From positions 54,554,806 to 54,618,805 of the forward strand of contig NC_090252.1 of NCBI RefSeq assembly GCF_037325665.1: 64,000 nucleotides of DNA, read 5' to 3'. This DNA is from Littorina saxatilis. Taxonomy: Eukaryota > Mollusca > Gastropoda > Littorinimorpha > Littorinidae. The position numbers and the translations under genes are program-made. This document shows positions 46,289 to 60,046 of the stretch, one piece after another; position 1 is the stretch's first letter; the number at the start of each line of letters is the position of its first letter. A model generated the notes under the pieces. It was not told the DNA's origin, ran no database searches, and was given only the letters and a program-made list of their open reading frames with translations.

Positions 46289-46910
46289 TAAGTACAATAT
46301 TTTACATGTTCTCGACATTTCTGTTGATCTTTCCTTAACTTTAATTGTTTCCTTGATTTAAAACCCTAGGTCTTGTATTTTCATTTGTGATACTAAGCAC
46401 GTATCTTTACCACAGTATCTGATCACTTCACACTTGAATTTTGGAATGATGAAGTGGAATTATTTCTGGATCTAATTTATTCCTTGTTCCCCCCCCCCCC
46501 CCCCCCCCTCGATTCCTTTTTTCGCCACATATGTATTGTCGTGTAAGGGGGTAGATGCGTGTACTGGCTGATTTTTTGATTTTTTTTACTTCGGTCAGAT
46601 ACAGATGATTGAAAAAAAACTTGTCAAGGATTTCAGAATTTAATAGATCTGTTCGAAGTTTTTACGGGATGGGTCCTGTTACAATATAGACTGAATGTGC
46701 GCAAGATGAACTTTTGATTAAACATACACACACAAATGAATCTCTTGATTTTGTAATACGGCGAATGTCCAGTTCCCACCACCACGTCTGTGGTATGTTT
46801 TTATACTGTTTGATTGAATAGACTGACGTGCATTCTCTCGCAAATGTGCGCGCGTGTGTGTTTGTCTGTGCCTCAGACTTATCAATCAAAGATGATGTTG
46901 CACATTGCAG

Positions 46911-46970
46911 ATCTATGCGACAGGAGCAAGTGGACAAGACAGCTACATTTGTCTGAGCGAAGATCCAACG
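46911..46970 (+). CDS. Weak candidate gene, exon 2
   Basis: CACATTGCAG and GTAAGC flank exactly 60 bases. The phase-0 frame is IYATGASGQDSYICLSEDPT. It is a symmetric exon and could be skipped without a frameshift. No family is recognised. Confidence 0.3.
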
Positions 46971-49723
<2,753 letters not shown>

Positions 49724-49849
49724 GCAAAAGCTGATATTACAGTCCTAGTTGTATGCAGTACCTCTGCTTCTTCGTTCAGGAATCAAAGTATACAATCTAA
49801 ACCGATTATTTTGTTCAATAATGTTCAGCTTACCATCCCGAAGAAGGCA
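49724..49849 (+). CDS. Weak candidate gene, exon 3
   Basis: GTGTGTGTGTTTCAG is a good acceptor. The frame AKADITVLVVCSTSASSFRN, then SIQSKPIILFNNVQLTIPKK is open to a GTAACG donor at 49850, which is sub-optimal. The exon is 126 bases, phase 0-0. ADITVLVVCSTS is mildly hydrophobic. No family is recognised. Confidence 0.25.
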
Positions 49850-50193
49850 GTAACGTGCCGAGATATTGATTATAGATATTAACGTACCTAACCTGGTTAC
49901 TGGTGTGTTTTCTTTTTATTTCAATAATGTAAATGTGTGACACCTTGCAGGGTACTTGATGTTCAGAGCAATATTTCTGGCAAAAGACCTTTTATGGATC
50001 AAAGAAAACTTTTGTCGTGGTGCACAAGTCAATCAATTTGGTTGATAAATAATTTGTGCTGCATTTTCCCTGGTTCCAAAACGTAGTATGTATTACCACA
50101 TGTCCTTACCTGTCATTGGCATCACATGATTCTCTGCAAGCAGTCTTTTGTGGAAATTATTATACGTCATTTAACACTTGCACTTATAGTAGG

Positions 50194-50583
50194 GCTGATG
50201 GGGTCTATGTCGACCAAAAGAGTGGTATTCTCTGTAGGTCGAGTTCCTGTAGGTGGATTCCCTGTATACCTAAGACTTTAAAATTGGCAATCTAGTATAC
50301 AGGGAATCCCACAGGGTGCAGTTTTTCAATAAAACTTGCAAACCATACTCGAATTTCTAAGAAATATTAAAAAAAAAGATCGAAAAACATCAAATTCTAA
50401 CGATGTCGCCAAGTATCACGTGACTTTCATTGATATTAGCAAAACGCTACAGGAACTACACCCTGTGGTATTCCCTGTATACAAGATTGTCAATTTTAAA
50501 GTCTTAGGTATACAGAGAATCCACCTACAGGAACTCGACCTACAGTGAATCCCATTCTTTTGGTCGACATAGACCCCATCAGC
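50194..50583. mobile_element. MULE-type MITE, 390 bp, with a 9-bp target duplication
   Basis: TATAGTAGG flanks both sides (50185-50193 and 50584-50592). Arms of about 115 bp pair: GCTGATGGGGTCTATGTCGA, CCAAAAG, GGTCGAGTTCCTGTAGGTGG and CCTGTATACCTAAGAC all return inverted at the right. Long arms and a 9-bp duplication are the Mutator/MULE hallmark. Both arms carry ACCTAAGACTTTAAAATTGG, a piece of the family-3 SINE body. Confidence 0.85.
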
Positions 50584-50592
50584 TATAGTAGG

Positions 50593-52237
50593 TGGCTGTG
50601 GAACGGTAGACATGCAACGACAACGAACAACAAAAGACAAAGTGTGGAGAACACTCATTTTTCTTAACATACGCTAAGTTTCTTTGAGAATGCTCCAAGT
50701 GAAAATCAGGGGTTCCTAGGCCTGATATCACAATTAAACAGCTTCTTCTCAGAATCAGGAGGGAAAAAAACGAGATGTCGTGACAAGAACAGACAGCAGC
50801 AGCAGCAACAACAACATTGCTAAATCGTCGCTTTAACAAAATTTCATGTTTAGTATCGCAGACAAAGCACGGCTACTGATCCGACCAAAGCCACACTTCA
50901 TGCACGATGGGCACATTGTTATGGCCAGCTTGTTAACATGAGCATTGTGTATGTTTTACATAGAATTGAATGTGTTTGTCGTTGTGTCTGTCATCTATCC
51001 TAGTCATTTGATTTAGAATAAAGCAAACTTATTACAATGACGATTTTCTTCGGTTTTTGATGAAGGATTGGCATCTTTTCCTATTTTCCAACTCTGCCAC
51101 CATACACTGGCCGTTCAGGTCTGCATGTCGACCACATGGTGTGTGATCAGATTTTTCGGACATGTTCACAATGCTTACATGACCACCAAATGGAAAATCA
51201 GTTTGTATTTGTTATGATTTTGTGTAAGCACAATCTTCATACAAGTAAACAGTTTTGTTGCAAACAGAGCCTTCATAAGAAAAAATGCTTCTAAGTCAAA
51301 ATACATACCCCCTTGTTCGTATTGCGTAAAATATACCCATAAATTCTGGACATCATATTTTTATTTTTTTTCACAACAATGAAACCAAACTTTGGCATAT
51401 GTTTTAGCAATATATTCACAATAAAACCTATGAGTTTGAAGGCTGCATCTTGTTTTGTTTATTTTTGAGAATTTGTTTGCAAACCCATGCAAATGGCCAG
51501 TTTCTGGGGAGAGACTGGGGAGATAATGGCCAGTATAGAAAGAGTTAATAAGTAAACTAATGTCAGAAGTAGGTATTTACCTTGTTTGCCTTCGCGTTCT
51601 TGATAGCCCGCTGCAGCATTTGTATCACTTCCCTTGACATTCAAAACGCCAATGTATTTCTGAAAGGAAAATAAAGATATATATTGACCGAAACATCACA
51701 CAAGTGGTATATCATGCTAGGTTTTGTTTACAGTGCCTGTTCTACGACCACATCTGATTGTAATTTAAATAAAGAAAAACTGTATCCATTTATTACTTCT
51801 CTATTTGTGTGTGTTTGTGTGTGTGCAGGGGCGGATCACATCATTTTTAAGGGGGAGATTCCAAATTTCTTTTAGGGACAATTTGACGACGCGAAGCGTT
51901 TAGTTGAAGACGCGAGAAACAAGGAAAATGGATCAATCCGAGCCAAGAAACATCCCCTAATACACCTTCCAAAAAAGTAAATATATTAAGAAGAAAAATT
52001 TGAATCACAACAAGGACAACTGATAGATCTGGCGCAACCTGAGCAAACTAATTAGCCAACTTCTTTCCAAAATCGTCACTTAGAATACAAAGGCCGGATC
52101 CGCCCAGTGTGTGTGTGTGACCGATGACCTTCTCTAAATTCTTATCGTTGCGTTTGCATGGTAATAAAGTTTTAATACTGGATATGCCCATGAAAAAATA
52201 TCATTTCTTGTTCATGTCATTGTGTGTGTGTGGCCAG
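50593..52237. other. No gene seen
   Basis: Unique-looking AT-rich DNA with short frames; nothing supportable. Confidence 0.4.
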
Positions 52238-52363
52238 GACCGTGACTTCTGCTTGCCTCGACGTCTTCAGAAAAGACACAAAATGCCAGCAGGCGTATGT
52301 TCTTGGAGCACTCAGTATGCCGTCATCTGCAAACAAATAAATACAAATTATTCAATTGTGTAA
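52238..52363 (+). CDS. Weak candidate gene, terminal exon with polyadenylation signal
   Basis: After a TG-rich tract and GGCCAG, the phase-0 frame is DRDFCLPRRLQKRHKMPAGV, then CSWSTQYAVICKQ and INTNYSIV, ending in TAA. AATAAA overlaps the stop. It contains three cysteines and a basic LPRRLQKR stretch that resembles a dibasic cleavage site, but I do not assign a family. Confidence 0.3.
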   Translation, partial: DRDFCLPRRLQKRHKMPAGVCSWSTQYAVICKQINTNYSIV

Positions 52364-53597
52364 ATAAAGAACAATCATTTTAATATTACAACAAAAAAAT
52401 TCATATAACTGTAGTCTTCACCAGAGACATCCACTACACTATCTTTAAATAAAACTGCCGTAAAAAATTGAAATACTATAAAACTTACCCCCACTCAGAT
52501 CTATTTGGGATTATTCAAGTTTCAACCATGAAACGATGCCGGTTTGGACAGATCTGCTAGTTTGCCGCTGAAACTGAAATCAAAGGCGATCTTCAGAACT
52601 ATTTCTAATCTTGTATTTGTGATTAATATAAAATACTGATCTTCCCAATTGAAGCTGATGTGTATACACATGACCAGGACAAGGTATTTTGTTACAGGGC
52701 ATTTACGCAGACGTCGCAGTTCAAAATATCGTTTTAGATCTGATTTTGTACAGCAGCCTGTGTGATTCAGAATCGTCTGCCCTTTTTCGGTTTAACATTT
52801 TATGGACGATTCCTATGAGACTGCTCAATCATAACTGATGACAAATTCAGAAACAGATGATGGTTTCAAGTAGGCTACAGTAATGATTCGTTAAAAATGT
52901 CAAGCCACTCGTCGATCATTCACACTCAAAGAACCCAAGCCAAATCTGCTCTGGTTCCGAGCAGCTTTTTCCAACTGAGACCCTAATTGTTACGCATCTG
53001 CCGCGAAAAGATAGACCACAAACAAGCGGCACTGTACCATGCTTTCGTTTATGTTGCTAAACAGATTAAATGTGCATTGTAAATGTGCTTACAGCAAAGA
53101 AATGCATCCTTACTTACCACAAAAATACTGGTACCACATTCATCGCACTTGTGTCTTCTTACCAAAACCAATCGATATGTTTGTTTACGATGTATTGGTA
53201 ATTACTAACCGTTAACTATTTTTCAAAAATCTGAAATGACTTTTAAGAATCAAAGAAAGATTCGCTAAAACGGTTGACTTCAGAAAATAAGCAACATTTT
53301 TCTGAACCATGAAATAAAAATCGAAAACTCCGTTTGATCTTTTATTTTGGTAGATTGATGACAACAGCCGGAACTGAAAGTACCAGAACCAAAAATTAAG
53401 GGCATTAATCAGGTAAACTAAGAAGATTGTCGTTCCTGGCGCGCACTTCACATGTCCGTCAAACAGTGTCCGAGTGAGAGAAAAAAATTTTTTTTTCGCA
53501 GTTCGACAGTATATGAGGCCCTTCTTCATATCAAAGTGTAAAGGTTGCTGAACGACGTTTTTCCTTTTTGCTTGTTTAGTTACACTTTAAGGTGGCA
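52364..53597. other. No gene seen
   Basis: No recognised feature. A 105-codon minus frame at 53212-53529 has no known motif. Confidence 0.4.
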
Positions 53598-55297
53598 TTA
53601 TCAGCTGAAGACTCGCGAAAAATTGCAAAAAATCATAAAAATTTTTGTTTTTGTTCTTTCTGCATGAAATTTGGTCTACATGTTCAAAATTGTATGGTCT
53701 TTCACCTAGAGTTCTCAATTTGGGTGTAACTCCAATATTTATGTGCTAAAAATGAAATTTTCTTCCTCACTTGTAATTACGAAATAATGAAATATTGTAT
53801 TCTTTTATACATGATTGCATTAACACTAAAGGGAGTAGGGCTTAGATCTTTGGGGACATTAAAATATGCCTCAAGGACTGGCTTTTGTTCCTCTGGCTAC
53901 CTTGCATCATGATTATTTTGTTTGTTTTGATTTTTTAGAAAATGTACTTATTTTGACGTTAAAATTCAACATTAAACATACCATATTTTCATTATATGAA
54001 GAGTTTTAGTTATGCCTGAGGAACAAAAGCCAGCCACTAGTGTTCTAAAACTGTGCCCTAAATTTGAAGAAAATATCTTTGATAGTTTTTAAAATATCTG
54101 GTCAAAACCGTTAAAAACTTGCGTTTTTGCGTTAACTTTTCAACCGTCAAAACAGACAAAAAGAGGCCATACCTTCCACTCCATGCTCAGTGGCCCCCAG
54201 CCATGTAGGGTAATCCCTCCCTCTCTGCCCCCTGTTCATCTGCCTGCAATCTCTGCTGTCTCTTGGTGCTTCTGACTGTCTTTGGGCATTTTTAAAAATT
54301 CTTTTCGCATCTTTCAATTGGCACCAGGACATAGTAAACCCACCCACTTCTAGCGCTAGCTGCCTCAAAACTGATGCATAATTGGCTGCACCATCATTGA
54401 AGATTCCCACAGCCAGTGAGAGAGCAGTGTTGAATTGCATGATGGAAAATCTCTTTGACTTTGAGCACTGCAGTTTATGTTGGAACAGTGAAATGCAAAA
54501 ACTGATGCGAGTCCTACTCGCTTTGTTTCAATCAGTTTTACACTTTCTTTGCAAAAGCGACACACCAAGTTTTCTGAGATGTTTAAATTTAGAAGCTCTA
54601 TATATCAATGATCCTGTTTCCAAGTGGAACATTGTCTGCAGTAACATCTTCAATATGACTTTTGTCAGTGTTTGTTTCTTTGAATTCTGTGAAGCTGTTG
54701 CTAAGTTTCTGTTCACTACGTGTGGGCGTGGCACTTTGGTCACACGTTTTACTACTACAGGGTACAGGCTCAGGCTCAGTCCCACCCTCTCTCACTGAAC
54801 ATGTGGCTTTTGCTTTCTTGGACTCTTCGTTTGAACCTTTCGAGTGTTGATTACCATGAAACTTTCGCTTCTGAGGGAGTTTTCCCCTTCTCTTTGCATC
54901 ACAAGGCATGGTAAATGTTACTGACAAACCACACCAGCTATGTTACAGTGAAAAAAGTAAATAAATCGATCAAATTCCAACTTACAAGGCAGCTAACGCT
55001 TGGCAGGAAGTAGGGAAATGACGTGTGGAGGGAGCCACGCGCCTTATTGTTTTGGATTTCAGGGGAGGTCTTATTATTTGACAGTGACAAGTGCAGTGTT
55101 CAAAACGCTTTTGTTTTGCTAAAATGGCGTCGTTTACGTTCATGTCAACCACAATAAACGCTGTGTATCTCATTAAATACTTGAAAATGAGCAAAACCAC
55201 TGCCACCATCGTAAAATTCAGGCTTTTTTCTACCAGAAAAGTGAGGTCACAATTTTTTGTGATTTTTTACGATTTTTCGCAATTTCCCAGCTGATAG
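53598..55297 (-). mobile_element. Deleted Mutator-like transposon with TTATCAGCTG ends
   Basis: The left end TTATCAGCTGAAGACTCGCG, continuing AAAAATTGCAAAAAATCAT, is mirrored at the right by GATTTTTTACGATTTTTCGC, AATTTCCCAGCTGATA, giving imperfect ~45-bp inverted repeats. Between them lie two separated pieces of one transposase on the minus strand. The element is flanked at the right by a LINE fragment, into which it may have inserted. The target duplication is not evident. Confidence 0.65.
54147..54909 (-). pseudogene. 'Mutator-like transposase' domain protein, internally deleted
   Basis: From 54909 the N-terminus reads MPCDAKRRGKLPQKRKFHGN Q, the very characteristic start of the repetitive animal proteins annotated as Mutator-like transposase domain proteins. 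The C-terminal piece at 54440-54147 reads TALSLAVGIFNDGAANYASV, LRQLALEVGGFTMSWC and KRIFKNAQRQSEA, which is the usual end of the same protein. The intervening cysteine-rich and catalytic middle (several hundred codons) is missing, and the two pieces lie in different frames with stops between. It cannot be active itself. It could be moved by an intact relative. Confidence 0.75.
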
Positions 55298-55806
55298 AAT
55301 TGCTTTGAGAATGAGGCGCGCTGCCGAGTTTTGGACTTGTAGTTTATGCAGGAGGTACAGAGGACAGCCAGAGAGAAGAGAATTGCAGTAGTCAAGTTTA
55401 GAAAGAACAAAGGCACAGACAAGAGTGTTAGTTGTTTGAGAGGAGAGTGTATGGCGAATGGTGCTAATCTTACGAAGCTCAAATTAAGCTGCTCTACAGA
55501 CTAAAGATATATGTTTGTTAAGGGTCATGTCATAAAAAAGGGTGAATCCAAGGTTTCTAGCTGATGGTGAGAAAATAATGTCGGCGTTGCCTACTTGAAC
55601 AGAAACAGGTTGGGGAGAGGGATGTAGTGTTCTTTTTTTTGCACAGTAAGACTTCAGTCTTATCATCATTCAGCTTAAGTTTGCTATCGACCATCCAAGA
55701 TTTAACATCAGTGATGGATGTATGAATGGTCTGGATGGCGGACTGTGTCTCTGCAGCGGGACTGGGTGTATACAGCTGGGTGTCATCAGCAAAAGACTTT
55801 GCATTA
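55298..55806 (-). pseudogene. LINE reverse-transcriptase fragment (CR1/L2-like)
   Basis: On the minus strand from 55806: SFADDTQLYTPSPAAET (the FADD form of the YxDD catalytic box), TDVKSWMVDSKLKLNDDKTE VLL ('WM..N.LKLN.DKTE'). After frame changes it continues ISLVCRAA, RKIRHTL and FVLSKLDYCNSLL-type blocks and QNSAARLILKAIL. These are consecutive motifs of the palm and thumb of CR1/L2/Rex-type LINEs. The 5' part is lost at the TG microsatellite. It is non-functional. Confidence 0.8.
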
Positions 55807-55813
55807 TATAGTA

Positions 55814-55871
<58 letters not shown>

Positions 55872-56136
55872 TGTGTCCGGGTCTGTGTATATGTGTGGGT
55901 GTGTGTTTGTGTGTGTGTATTTGTGTGGGTGTGTCTGTGTGTGTGTATGTGTGTGCGTGTGTGTGTGTATGTGTGTGTGTGTGTGCGTGTGTGTGCGGGT
56001 GTGTGTGGGTGTGTGTGTGTGTGTGTGTGTTATGTATATAGTATGCGAATGTGTGTGTATGTGTGTGTGTGTGTGTGGATATGTGGGTGTGTGTTTGTGT
56101 GTGTATGTGTGTGTGTGTGCGTATGAGTGTGTGTGT

Positions 56137-56174
<38 letters not shown>

Positions 56175-56482
56175 GTGCGTGTGTGTGTGAATACGAATAC
56201 GAATAAACTTTACTGTCATGAAACGTAGTGTTTATAAGACACGGGAAGATAAATAACCAAATTATTACATTGTTTCTTTTTTTTTTGAAGCAATTATATA
56301 CAAAATCTTCCAAGTTAGTTTGTACTTTGTCTACTTGCAAAGTGTGTGTGTGCGTGTGTGTGCGTGTGTGTGTGCGTGTGTGTATGTGTGTGCGTGTGTG
56401 TATGTGTGTGTATGTTTGTGTGCGTGTGTGAGTGTATGAGTGGGTGTGTATTTGTGTATGTGTATGTGTGGGTGTGTGTGTA

Positions 56483-56548
<66 letters not shown>

Positions 56549-56560
56549 TGCATAATAGTG
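55807..56560. repeat. Two TG-rich microsatellite arrays
   Basis: TG with TATG, TGCG and TTTG variants fills 55812-56190 and 56341-56545. They are separated by a 150-bp piece with GAATACGAATAAACTTTACT, which looks like an antisense non-LTR tail. The predicted His-Thr or Cys-Val proteins are artefacts. Confidence 0.9.
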
Positions 56561-56865
56561 TGTTATAGTGTTAAGATGTGCTTTGGGGGTACGAATAGCG
56601 CTCGTACATTGTTTGTTTTGAAACAAATTAAGTGCTCATTCACTTAGAAGGCAGCATCGTTTCCTGGATTTACCATCCATTATCAGCACCTTCAGGTAAT
56701 GTGGAGCTTATTAGTTTCATTTCTCACGTGAATAAACCCAGGAGTGTGCTTGCAGTTGTAGCGCATTCCCTTTGGCTTTGCACAATGACATGCCTATATA
56801 TGATCATGTAAAACACATTTTTACTGCTAATTACTGTTATTAGTATTTATGATGTGACTTTGCAG

Positions 56866-56970
56866 AGCTGATGGTCGGAATGTTGTGTGCGGATGCCCGG
56901 GGAACCGAATGCGGTGAAGGCACCATCTGTACCACATCCAATGATGTCAAGGACACCACGAAACGCTGCA
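56866..56970 (+). CDS. Cysteine-rich EB-like module, exon B
   Basis: TGTGACTTTGCAG ends at 56865, and a GTCAGT donor follows TGC-A at 56970. The exon is 105 bases, phase 1-1, encoding LMVGMLCADARGTECGEGTI, then CTTSNDVKDTTKRC. 'L.VG..C' and the closing C before the split codon match exons A, C and D, and the loop before the last cysteine is longer. With an upstream donor of the same type the split codon is AAG (Lys). The donor is weaker than in the other exons. Confidence 0.6.
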
Positions 56971-58510
56971 GTCAGTGTTACCGCTGCACGGTTTTGCAGC
57001 AACTGTCGCTTTAGTTTATTGGGCGCGAGTGAGAGAGAGCGAGAGAAAAAGAGACACAGAGAGAGGAAGAGAGAGATACAGCAAGACACGTTGCAGTCAA
57101 TGTCACCTCTGCACAATCATGTATAGGCTATATATCCCATGACCTCCCTTCTTTGTCTCTGTTACTTCAGTATGGGTATATATGTTGTATTTTTATAGCT
57201 CAATAAATACATCATGGACTCCAAAAAATATATGATAGTGCAGATTCCGATTTGGGCAAAGAACTACCTTCCTCCCGACCTTTGACCTCGCGCCGAACAA
57301 TGTGACACATGTGTATGAAGTTCCAAAATCGTATTGCACGGCTCAGAAAACCATATCAGTTGCACGCAAAAATGAATCTCAGAACTGATCTGATGTATGA
57401 GATGCAATAAGCAAACGTTTCTTTCATTATGAAAGCAATGCAGGTCGAAAAAAACGAACATTCAACTTACAAGATAACCAGATGCTAGCGAACCAAAACA
57501 AAAACACGAGTACCCTCCCTTGCATCGTAAGCAGACGACTTTTGAGAATCTGTCAGTGGTGTGTTTTGATGTGCGTCTTCAGTTTCTCTGGCAGTGTCGG
57601 TGTGGGAACTGACAGAAGCTAGGGAGCACATATAATAGAAGCCCTGTCCCATAGACTAATCACACAATCAATACACATTTGGCTCATGTTTTAAATGACA
57701 GTTTCGAGTTTGTTAGTCAAACTCAAAGCAACAACACTGTCACTGGTGACATGCGCAGCGAGACCGAGAAACGTCCTTTACCTGGCACGGTTGGGCTTCG
57801 CTACATCGCCTGTTTCACGTGTTTTGCGAGCAAGTCTACTCTTTTGCCTGGCTCTGCAGTAAGTCCACATTGGCGATGAAGGTATCCAAGAACGTAACAT
57901 GTGTGTATTTTTCTGTAATCCAGTCATATTCCTTCAAAATGCAATCAATCGGCAGTGACAGACGTGTCGGTCGCGTTTTCCTCACACCCATACCAGTTTA
58001 AGTTCATCCATGCAAACACACTCGCAAAACAGTTTATCACGTAGATACATTTCAAATAGGGAGCAAATGGTTAAATCTAAACCTACATATTTGTTCCCTA
58101 AAATTTGCTTCTCTGTCAATAAGCCTAATTACACACGTTCGAGAAAAACAACGTGGAATCGATTCTGAATCGAGTAAGCCAAATGGGTCCCAAACCCGTT
58201 TCGCCCGTTCTGCCGACCTGAAACGCAAAACAAAAGAATTGTGCGCTTCAACTAAATTAATTTCTATACGACTTCATTACTTTCTTGCAACTTATGAACC
58301 TTTACTTAAAGCTTTTAAATGGTCTGAAAGTAGTGTTACCGCGTACTTATCGATGCACTCATTCGTTTTATTTTTTCAGCGACGGTCACTTAGTTTAAGG
58401 TTGCAAAAGGGCTAAGTCTCGCTGGCAACACTGTTTTACACTCCACAGATCGCAACAGTGCCGCTAGTAGTCTACACTTTGTGTTTGATGGTAGAATGGG
58501 ATATACAGAT
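56971..58510. other. Intron-like, no recognised element
   Basis: A GA-rich stretch lies at 57030-57080. A frame ending at a GTAAGT-like site at 57861 (FCEQVYSFAWLC) was examined and lacks the module pattern. Otherwise nothing. Confidence 0.4.
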
Positions 58511-58668
58511 TACAACACTCGTGGTTTTTTATATGGCTTGTATTTCAGTCAAGACCCAGCGGGAATATCAATCGAGAGCCACTCGCCAGAGGCTCGTGTC
58601 TCCCGATGATATTCATCCGCTGGGTCTTGACTGAAATACAAGCCATATAAAAAACCACTCGTGTTGTA
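58511..58668. mobile_element. 158-bp foldback MITE with perfect ~50-bp arms
   Basis: TACAACACTCGTGGTTTTTT, then ATATGGCTTGTATTTCAGTC and AAGACCCAGCGG return exactly inverted at 58617-58668. The loop includes CACTCGCCAGAGGCTCGTGT. The arm identity indicates a recent insertion or gene conversion between arms. Confidence 0.85.
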
Positions 58669-58679
58669 ACCTATACAGT

Positions 58680-58687
58680 ATATATAT

Positions 58688-58745
<58 letters not shown>

Positions 58746-58832
58746 CGAGAGATAGCGAGAGAGACAGAGAGAGAGACTGACTGACTGGCTTGTTGACTAA
58801 GACAGAGGGGTGGGGGGGGGGGGGGGGGGGGT
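58680..58832. repeat. (TA)n, (GA)n and poly-G runs
   Basis: A short TA run precedes (GA)n at 58691-58770. A poly-G tract lies at about 58811-58831. Confidence 0.85.
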
Positions 58833-59005
58833 TGGTTCCGGCATGTGCGTGGACGAGCTTATAGCGTTTTTGTCTCTCTGTCTTTGTGTGAAGATATTCT
58901 TTAAAAAGGCTGCTTAGTACACACTGTATCTCGAGCGCGGTTTAATCTGCACTGTTCGTTTCTCAATCGTTGACAGTTGTATCAAGTCACACTTTACAAA
59001 ACTTC

Positions 59006-59006
<1 letters not shown>

Positions 59007-59063
<57 letters not shown>

Positions 59064-59188
59064 TGTGTTTGTGTGTGTGTATGTATGTATGTGTGTGTAC
59101 ATGTGTGTGTGTGTGAGTGTATGTGTGTGTGTGTGTATGTATGTGTGTATGTGTGTGTGTATGTATGTGTGTGTGTGTGTGTGTGTGG
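59007..59188. repeat. (TG)n tract ending 9 bases before a splice acceptor
   Basis: TG with TATG interruptions runs up to GGGTGAAACAG, the acceptor of exon C. It takes the place of a normal polypyrimidine tract. Confidence 0.85.
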
Positions 59189-59197
59189 GTGAAACAG

Positions 59198-59278
59198 GAC
59201 TGAGGCCGGGACAACCTTGTTTTGGGACTAATTCTACACTGTGCGAAGAGGACGTGTTGTGTGACAATGATGTGTGCA
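59198..59278 (+). CDS. Cysteine-rich EB-like module, exon C
   Basis: 81 bases, phase 1-1, between GTGAAACAG and GTAAGTACA. The frame is LRPGQPCFGTNSTLCEEDVL, then CDNDVC: cysteines C-x7-C-x5-C-x4-C, as in exon D. The split codon after a TGC-A donor would be AGA (Arg). The acceptor lacks a pyrimidine tract and follows a long TG repeat, so inclusion of this exon may vary between alleles. Skipping would leave the reading frame intact. Confidence 0.7.
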
Positions 59279-59494
59279 GTAAGTACATGTATCTTCTTTG
59301 TTTGTGGACAAGTCGTAACCGAGGTAGTTACACCTTCTTCTGTGACGGTGATATCACGCTATTTCACAGACTTTTTTCAAAACAATCATAGCATTGGTAT
59401 TTACAATGTGTTCTATGACAGTCGTAGCAGGGTCATTCACAGATGTTCCTATAACAGTTGTAGCAAGGTCATTCACAAACTGTTCAGGCAGCAT
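59279..59494. other. Intron start
   Basis: GTCGTAGC / CACAGATGTTCC and AGGTCATTCACA motifs repeat at 59405-59485, a small local duplication. No gene. Confidence 0.45.
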
Positions 59495-59772
59495 ACTCCG
59501 ATTTGGAGGGAATCGTGCTGGTTATTTCCGTGTTTCTATAACCCGACGAACTCCGACATGGATTACAGGATTTGTTCCGTGCGCACTTGGTCTTGTGCTT
59601 GCGTGTACACACGAAGGGGGATAAGGCATTAGCTGGTCTGCACATAAGTTGACCTGGGAGATCGGAAAAATCTCCACTCTTAACCCACCAGGTGGCCGCG
59701 GCCGAGATTTGAACAAACGACTTTCCCATTAGGAAGCCGATGTTTTATCCACTACGCCACGCGCCCGTCTTT
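59495..59772 (-). mobile_element. tRNA-derived SINE in the intron between exons C and D
   Basis: On the minus strand, GCGTGGCGTAGTGGATAAAA and TTTGTTCAAATCTCGGCC are the A and B boxes. The body AAGCACAAGACCAAGTGCGC, CATGTCGGAGTTCGTCGGGT matches family 1 at 8979, but the head is a different tRNA type. So heads and bodies are combined modularly here too. Confidence 0.75.
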
Positions 59773-59803
59773 AGCAGGGGCATATTGTAAGACTACACGT
59801 CAG

Positions 59804-59936
59804 CCCTCTCTCTCTCTCTCTCTCGCTCTCGCTCTCGCTCTCGCTCTCTCTCTCTCTCTCTCGCTCTCGCTCTCGCTCTCTCTCGCTCTCTCTCTCTCTC
59901 GCTCTCGCTCTCGCTCTCTCGCTCTCTCGCGCGCGA
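59804..59936. repeat. (TC)n / (TCGC)n pyrimidine tract upstream of exon D
   Basis: CTCTCT and CTCGCT repeats end about 30 bases before the acceptor TTTTGTTATGTGCAG of exon D. They may act as an extended polypyrimidine tract. Confidence 0.85.
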
Positions 59937-59965
59937 ATGTCAAATTTTTCTTTTGTTATGTGCAG

Positions 59966-60046
59966 AACTGAGAGTGGGGTCTGACTGTGTCGGAGCAAAC
60001 TCGGTACACTGCCAGTCTGGAACAACATGTGATTTGTCCACGTGTA
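59966..60046 (+). CDS. Cysteine-rich EB-like module, exon D
   Basis: 81 bases, phase 1-1, between TTATGTGCAG and GTAAGTTCC. The frame is LRVGSDCVGANSVHCQSGTT, then CDLSTC, the same C-x7-C-x5-C-x4-C pattern as exon C. In the spliced chain the module boundary would be C-Lys/Arg-L-x-V/P-G. From position 59998 the exon is also the first unit of the tandem array that fills the next intron. No following exon is visible before the window ends, so the gene continues to the right. Confidence 0.7.

Noticed and set aside
54382-54798. 138-codon plus-strand frame
   Set aside because: It is the opposite strand of the Mutator-like transposase pieces, which match a known family.
55557-56626. Long His-Thr and Cys-Val proteins
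   Set aside because: They are translations of TG/CA microsatellites.
57679-57861. Additional EB-like exon ending at a GTAAGT-like site
   Set aside because: The frame consistent with phase 1 contains only two scattered cysteines and lacks the L.VG..C start.
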